A stretch of 10,627 nucleotides of DNA. Source: Alphaproteobacteria bacterium UBA6149 (GTDB lineage: Bacteria; Pseudomonadota; Alphaproteobacteria; Rickettsiales; UBA998). Location of the stretch: NCBI GenBank assembly GCA_002423155.1, contig DIUV01000020.1:52838-63464 (forward strand), written 5' to 3'. The translations under genes and the position numbers were made by a program. The notes beneath the pieces were generated by a model. It searched no databases and was not told where the DNA came from. It saw nothing but the letters and a program-made list of their open reading frames with translations. This document shows positions 6,853 through 10,627 of the stretch, one piece after another (within the stretch, counting starts at the first letter, position 1; each line of letters opens with the position of its first letter).

Positions 6853-8571
6853 CTAATCTGTAATCACCCGTTGGGCTGGGAAGGTAATGCGTACCTTGGT
6901 CCCTTCACCCACCTGGCTAGTCAGTGTTAGTTTTCCGCCATGTAATTCCGTAAACATTCGACATAATGGCAGACCTAGCCCTGTGCCTTCATGGCTACGG
7001 CTGCGGTGTACTTGTCCAAAGATTGATAGTGCTTTGGGGATGTCTTCTGGGGCTATGCCTACACCATTATCGGTTACTTCTAGCACCATGATGCCATTGG
7101 CTTCTAAAAATGCATCGACTAATATATGACCTTTTTGGGGAGTGAATTTTACGGCGTTGGAAAGTAAATTTATAAGTATTTGCTTCATCTTGCGACGATC
7201 GGCGAATAATAATGGCAGACTGGGTGAGATGTTCAAAGTAGTTTGAATTTCTTTAGCTTTTATGCGGTCGCCCAACATGCGAGTGGTTTCGCTGATTATA
7301 TCCCCGACATTTACTTTTTCTTCGACAATTTCCAGTTTTCCTGCGTCACCTTTAGAAAATTCTAAAATATCCGTAATTAACTGCAATAAATGGGTGCCAC
7401 ATAGATTAATATCCTGCATGCGTTCTTTTTGTTTGGCATTGAGAGGACCGAAATATCCTGAGTTCATCATTTCTGAAAAGCCAATAATCGCATTAAGCGG
7501 CGTGCGCAATTCATGGCTCATATTCGCCAAAAATTCTGATTTTGCCTGACTTGCTAAAATCGCTGCAGCTTCTGACTCTTCAATACGAATAATCTGCCGT
7601 GCTAAGGTGAGGGCGAATACGGATAATGCTGAACCAAAAATCATGAATACGGCTAAAAAAGATAAATCTTTTTTGCGCTCATGCCAAAAATTTTCTAGAA
7701 ATTCCTGTTCATCCACCATAATACTCGTAATCAATGGAAAACGTGCGGAGCGTTTGAAGGCAACTATCTTTTGTGAATCTTCTACTTTTTCTATAAAGGT
7801 TCCATTATTTTTTGCAGAAGCAAGCTTATCATTGGTGTTGCTAATATCTGCTAATATATGGTTGACAATTGGGGTTTGTAATTTGCCGTTTTGGGGGATG
7901 TCTTGCATGAAATTATAGCCATTTTTCATCATCAAGTTTAAATCACGGCTATTTCCCACATCAATTGAACGGAAAAAATCCATAAAATAAGTTGGCGGAA
8001 TAGCAGCCAGCATTATTCCACCAAAACTACCATCTAATTTGTTTATACGTCTGGCAATAATAATCAGATTGGCAAATTTAGAGTTTCTATCAAAATGAGT
8101 GCCAATATAGGTTTCCATATCGGGATTTTGTTCTAAGGTAACGAAGGGATCAGAATTAGCTAAAGATTTACGATAATCCGTCCAGCCTTCATAAGTATGG
8201 GCATGTACGGCAATTTCGATGGCGCCTTTTTCATTAATCATCATCATGGCAGCAAGTTGGGGCGATTGTTCTACCCATACTTTAAAATTATGCGCCATAT
8301 CTCCAGCCAAATTACCGCCAAATAACATATTGGTATATTGACGGTCTATGCCGCGCTGTAAAGTGGTATCCACTCCAGCGATGGATAAATCTATTTGGTC
8401 AGAGAGGATGGCGGCAAGGCGTGCAGCATCATTTTTTCCTTGTTGGGTAGCATTGTCATATTCTTTGAAAGATTGATAAAACACCACTCCACCAAAGAGC
8501 AGCATAATAAACGCACTAAACGCTATCAGACTCTTGATATAGAATGTTTTATGTTTTTTGTTTAAATCCAT
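6853..8571 (-). CDS. Membrane sensor histidine kinase with a periplasmic, probably Cache, domain
   Basis: The product is a two-component sensor kinase that autophosphorylates a histidine and passes the phosphate to a response regulator. Numbering is from the ATG at 8571 (572 aa). An in-frame TTG at 8607 would add 12 residues, but neither start has a strong ribosome site. Transmembrane helix 1 spans about 13-33. A periplasmic region of about 270 residues follows, with double-Cache-like features (YTNMLFGG, MMMINEKGAIE, DPFVTLEQNPDMETYIG, FGGIMLAAIPPTYFMDFF). Helix 2 spans about 303-323. A short linker of about 29 residues leads straight to the H-box SHELRTPLNAIIGFSEMM (H353), so there is no HAMP or PAS domain. 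The ATPase domain has an N-box NLLSNAVKF (N472), DNGVGI (from D501) and GTGLGL (529-534). The H-box region (FGPLNAKQKERMQDINLCGTHLL) resembles PleC/DivJ-type alphaproteobacterial kinases. No response regulator lies next to it. The ligand is unknown. Confidence 0.93.
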   Translation of the reverse strand: MDLNKKHKTFYIKSLIAFSAFIMLLFGGVVFYQSFKEYDNATQQGKNDAARLAAILSDQIDLSIAGVDTTLQRGIDRQYTNMLFGGNLAGDMAHNFKVWVEQSPQLAAMMMINEKGAIEIAVHAHTYEGWTDYRKSLANSDPFVTLEQNPDMETYIGTHFDRNSKFANLIIIARRINKLDGSFGGIMLAAIPPTYFMDFFRSIDVGNSRDLNLMMKNGYNFMQDIPQNGKLQTPIVNHILADISNTNDKLASAKNNGTFIEKVEDSQKIVAFKRSARFPLITSIMVDEQEFLENFWHERKKDLSFLAVFMIFGSALSVFALTLARQIIRIEESEAAAILASQAKSEFLANMSHELRTPLNAIIGFSEMMNSGYFGPLNAKQKERMQDINLCGTHLLQLITDILEFSKGDAGKLEIVEEKVNVGDIISETTRMLGDRIKAKEIQTTLNISPSLPLLFADRRKMKQILINLLSNAVKFTPQKGHILVDAFLEANGIMVLEVTDNGVGIAPEDIPKALSIFGQVHRSRSHEGTGLGLPLCRMFTELHGGKLTLTSQVGEGTKVRITFPAQRVITD

Positions 8572-8629
8572 TTTATTCTTATTTTTGTCACTTAACTTTA
8601 TTATCAATAAGTCATTATTACAGATTAGT

Positions 8630-8641
8630 GTTAAATTTAAC
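8630..8641. promoter_or_regulatory. Perfect 12-bp palindrome upstream of the histidine kinase gene
   Basis: GTTAAATTTAAC is a perfect palindrome about 60 bases upstream of the kinase start codon, in the position of a possible operator or promoter element. Its low complexity in an AT-rich spacer makes chance possible. It does not match the CtrA spacing TTAA-N7-TTAA. Confidence 0.25.
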
Positions 8642-8672
8642 CTAACAAATTGATTTTTTTACATACCACCAG

Positions 8673-8836
8673 ACACTTTTTTGCTGCCATAAAATGTTTA
8701 TTACATATCAACACTATACGTTGTCATCCCCGCCTTGTGCGGGGATCTAGGGCTACAAATTCGGTCTTTTTTGTGTCTCGAGATCCCCGCACAAGGCGGG
8801 GATGACAACGGAGAGCCGAAGAAAAACAAAAAGTGT
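8673..8836. mobile_element. Putative MITE-like element containing a nested palindrome
   Basis: The core is a perfect inverted repeat: 30-base arms at 8719-8748 and 8781-8810 with a 32-base loop. The motif ACACTTTTTTG (8673-8683) lies outside it on the left, and its near-complement CAAAAAGTGT (8827-8836) lies on the right. These could be terminal inverted repeats of an element of about 164 bp with no coding capacity. The right end AAAAACAAAAA(A)GTGTA also ends the partial copy at 110-175, which supports it as a real boundary. The distances from core to ends are unequal (35 and 16 bases), and no clear target-site duplication is seen, so the MITE reading is tentative. The rest of the 8572-8915 spacer shows no gene. 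Confidence 0.45.
8719..8810. repeat. Dispersed palindromic repeat with perfect 30-bp arms
   Basis: The left arm (8719-8748, CGTTGTCATCCCCGCC then TTGTGCGGGGATCT) is the exact reverse complement of the right arm (8781-8810). Each arm also folds on itself: ATCCCCGC (8726-8733) pairs with GCGGGGAT (8739-8746) around CTTGT. Either one long cruciform or two small hairpins can form. The GTCATCCCCGCCTTGTGCG core recurs at about 121-147 (reverse orientation), 10539-10567 and 10605-10627. It lies between the divergent kinase and comM genes. Confidence 0.9.
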
Positions 8837-8915
8837 AGGGTAGTGTGTTTTTTTATATGGCTTTTGTTGTGTTACCGCTACAATAAAAAAAGATTATAAA
8901 AAAGGGTTATAGAAA

Positions 8916-10445
8916 ATGGTCGCACGCATAAAAACGGTAGCATTCGAGGGCATAATCGTAACCCCAGTAGAAGTACAGGTGCAGATTGCTGCAGGTTTGC
9001 CTAGTTTTACTATTGTGGGTTTGCCAGATAAAGCGGTGGGTGAATCGCGTGAGCGTGTGCGTTCGGCATTGCAGGCTCTAGGGTTAGGGGTTCCGGCTAA
9101 GCGCATTACGGTGAATTTAGCGCCTGCGGATTTACAAAAAGAAGGTAGCCATTTTGATTTACCCGTAGCTTTAGGATTGCTAGTCGCCATGGGGGTTCTG
9201 CCTGCGGATGCGCTAGAAAATATGGTGGCTTTAGGTGAATTATCCCTAGATGCACGCATATTACCCGTAGCAGGAGTTCTGCCGGCGGCAATTGCTGCGA
9301 ATGCGCAAGGGGAGGGGATTATTTGCCCCGAAGCGTCTGGTTCAGAAGCGGTGTGGGCAGGAGCAGAGATGAAAATCTGGGCGGCATCTTCTTTAATGGC
9401 GATTGTAAATCATATTAAGGGGGCACAAATATTGCCGCCACCACGGCAAAGCATAGCGGAAAATCCTTCTGCTAGTGTTGATTTGCGAGATGTAAAAGGG
9501 CTGGCATCGGCACGTAGAGCATTAGAAGTAGCCGCGGCTGGTGGGCATAATTTGTTGATGTCGGGTGCACCGGGTACGGGAAAATCTATGTTAGCAGCCT
9601 GTTTGCCGGGAATTTTGCCGCCCATGCAAGCGCGTGAAATTTTAGAAACTAGTATGATTTCTAGCATTGCAGGGGAATTAACGGGTAATGCTATGTCTAG
9701 CCAGCGTCCTTTTCGTACTCCGCATCATTCTGCTTCCATGGCGGCAATGGTGGGCGGTGGCAAACGGGCGCGTCCGGGGGAAATTTCTTTGGCGCATCAT
9801 GGGGTGTTGTTTTTAGATGAATTACCCGAATTTTCTCGCAATGTTTTAGAATCCATCCGCCAACCGTTAGAAACGGGCAATATTACTGTGGCGCGAGCAA
9901 ATGCGCATTATACTTATCCAGCTAATTTTCAATTAGTTGCGGCGATGAATCCTTGTCGTTGTGGTTATTTGGATGATGCTGCCCGTGCCTGCTCCAAAGC
10001 TCCTCGTTGTGCGGAGGATTATTCGGGTAAAATATCGGGGCCAATTTTTGACCGTATCGACATTCATATAGACGTACCCCTGCCAGAGGTAAACGACATG
10101 TTGGCAAAAGCGCAAGGAGAAAGTAGCGCAGATGTTGCCGCACGCGTACAACAAGCTCGTGCCATTCAATCTGCCCGTTATGCGCAAATGAAATCCCCTG
10201 CACATACCAATGCTCATGCTTCTGGCGGTTGGTTGGAGCAACATGCTACTCCTGATGAGCAGGGTAAAAAATTGCTCGAACAAGCGGTGGAAAAATTCCG
10301 TATTTCTATGCGTGGATATACAAGAATATTGCGTGTTTCTCGCACTTTAGCCGATTTAGAAGGGGTGGAGCAGGTACGCAAAAACCACATTGCCGAAGCT
10401 TTGGCATATCGTCGGTTAGAATTTGGTAGGGCGAATAAGGTTTAA
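8916..10445 (+). CDS. comM: ComM/YifB family AAA+ ATPase (Mg-chelatase-like)
   Basis: ComM is a cytoplasmic hexameric AAA+ helicase that in naturally competent bacteria drives branch migration of incoming single-stranded DNA during homologous recombination. It is also widespread in species not known to be competent. The product is 509 aa, the usual length. An N-terminal S5/Lon-like ChlI domain (about 1-170) carries GLPSFTIVGLPDKAVGESRERV and NLAPADLQKEGSHFDLPVALG. The AAA+ core has Walker A GAPGTGKS (217-224) and Walker B VLFLDELPEF (297-306). NPCRCG (345-350) provides C347 and C349; with C359 and C365 they form the four-cysteine cluster typical of the family. GPIFDRIDIHIDV (376-388) follows. 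The C-terminal helical domain includes SMRGYTRILRVSRTLADLEG. AAAGGG-like purines (8901-8906) lie 9 bases before the ATG. It appears intact and monocistronic. No obvious terminator follows. Confidence 0.96.
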   Translation: MVARIKTVAFEGIIVTPVEVQVQIAAGLPSFTIVGLPDKAVGESRERVRSALQALGLGVPAKRITVNLAPADLQKEGSHFDLPVALGLLVAMGVLPADALENMVALGELSLDARILPVAGVLPAAIAANAQGEGIICPEASGSEAVWAGAEMKIWAASSLMAIVNHIKGAQILPPPRQSIAENPSASVDLRDVKGLASARRALEVAAAGGHNLLMSGAPGTGKSMLAACLPGILPPMQAREILETSMISSIAGELTGNAMSSQRPFRTPHHSASMAAMVGGGKRARPGEISLAHHGVLFLDELPEFSRNVLESIRQPLETGNITVARANAHYTYPANFQLVAAMNPCRCGYLDDAARACSKAPRCAEDYSGKISGPIFDRIDIHIDVPLPEVNDMLAKAQGESSADVAARVQQARAIQSARYAQMKSPAHTNAHASGGWLEQHATPDEQGKKLLEQAVEKFRISMRGYTRILRVSRTLADLEGVEQVRKNHIAEALAYRRLEFGRANKV

Positions 10446-10538
10446 TTGTTCTAAGAAGATTTTTACCTTGCACGCACCCTACACGACAGCATTATTAACA
10501 GGGTATTTATATATTGATATATAATAAAAAAGTTTATT
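10446..10538. other. AT-rich spacer after comM
   Basis: No gene, RNA or T-tailed hairpin is visible in this spacer. ATTGATATATA (10513-10523) is the exact inverse of TATATATCAAT (10593-10603), so an 11-bp AT-rich inverted repeat flanks the repeat copy at 10539-10579. Confidence 0.4.
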
Positions 10539-10579
10539 CTCTCCGTCGTCATCCCCGCCTTGTGCGCACTACTGTCCAA
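10539..10579 (+). repeat. Half-copy of the dispersed repeat fused to a CACTACTGTCCAA segment
   Basis: CTCTCCGTCGTCATCCCCGCC followed by TTGTGCG matches one arm of the palindrome at 8719-8748, then continues into CACTACTGTCCAA instead of completing the hairpin. The reverse complement matches 110-149 with about three differences. The fusion is therefore a recurring variant rather than a single accident. The 8-bp palindrome GTGCGCAC (10562-10569) sits at the junction. Confidence 0.8.
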
Positions 10580-10604
10580 TTAAATTTATTTATATATATC
10601 AATG

Positions 10605-10627
10605 CTCTCCGTCGTCATCCCCGCCTT
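10605..10627 (+). repeat. Second direct copy of the dispersed repeat, cut by the window end
   Basis: These 23 bases are identical to 10539-10561, at a period of 66 bases. The window ends inside the repeat, so whether it continues as a full palindrome, another fused half-copy or a longer tandem array cannot be seen. Confidence 0.8.

Noticed and set aside
8894..9259. A minus-strand open frame of 121 codons overlapping the start of comM.
   Set aside because: It is a shadow of the well-supported comM reading frame, with a low-complexity Ser/Ala/Thr composition and no domain.
8916..10445. comM as a magnesium chelatase subunit of chlorophyll synthesis (BchI/ChlI).
   Set aside because: The N-terminal S5-like domain, the cysteine cluster and the 509-aa length are those of YifB/ComM. 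BchI lacks the N-terminal domain, and no pigment genes are present.
10539..10627. Tandem repeats at the end as the start of a CRISPR array.
   Set aside because: The repeat is part of a palindromic dispersed family found elsewhere in the window in both orientations. The interval between copies carries related repeat sequence and AT-rich DNA rather than a unique spacer, and no cas genes are seen.

Overview
The window reads as a chromosomal segment of a moderately AT-rich alphaproteobacterium. The evidence is an alphaproteobacterial-style ComM/YifB (NPCRCG followed by two more cysteines and GPIFDRIDIHI), an adjacent mlaA-mlaC pair without the inner-membrane Mla genes, and a histidine kinase whose H-box resembles the PleC/DivJ type. 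AT-rich spacers and several dispersed GC-rich palindromic repeats suggest a lineage with a repeat-laden genome. The order cannot be fixed from the sequence.

Layout: positions 1-183 hold two dispersed repeat types and no supported gene. Mfd, the transcription-repair coupling factor, lies on the minus strand at 184-3648. Its likely upstream operon partner, an exporter-type ABC ATPase with no permease beside it, is at 3695-4432, 46 bases away. An AT-rich divergent spacer of about 300 bases separates this pair from the plus-strand operon mlaA (lipoprotein, about 4739-5470) and mlaC (periplasmic phospholipid carrier, about 5479-6111). That operon ends in a long hairpin and then a textbook intrinsic terminator. 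A monocistronic gene of unknown function (137 aa, 6396-6809) follows and has its own terminator. It faces a minus-strand membrane histidine kinase (about 6853-8571) with a large periplasmic, probably Cache, sensor and no adjacent response regulator. After a spacer carrying a repeat with perfect 30-bp inverted arms comes comM/yifB (8916-10445), a AAA+ DNA helicase of the natural transformation pathway. The window closes in two direct copies of the same dispersed repeat, the second cut by the window edge.

Functional reading: most of the window is ordinary conserved content for DNA repair (Mfd), DNA processing (ComM), outer-membrane lipid asymmetry (MlaA, MlaC) and signalling (orphan kinase). 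No new multi-gene system is evident. The items most worth a second look are the repeat family, which appears as a nested palindrome with possible terminal inverted repeats and as fused half-copies near both ends of the window; the uncharacterised 137-residue protein; and the permease-less ABC ATPase upstream of mfd.
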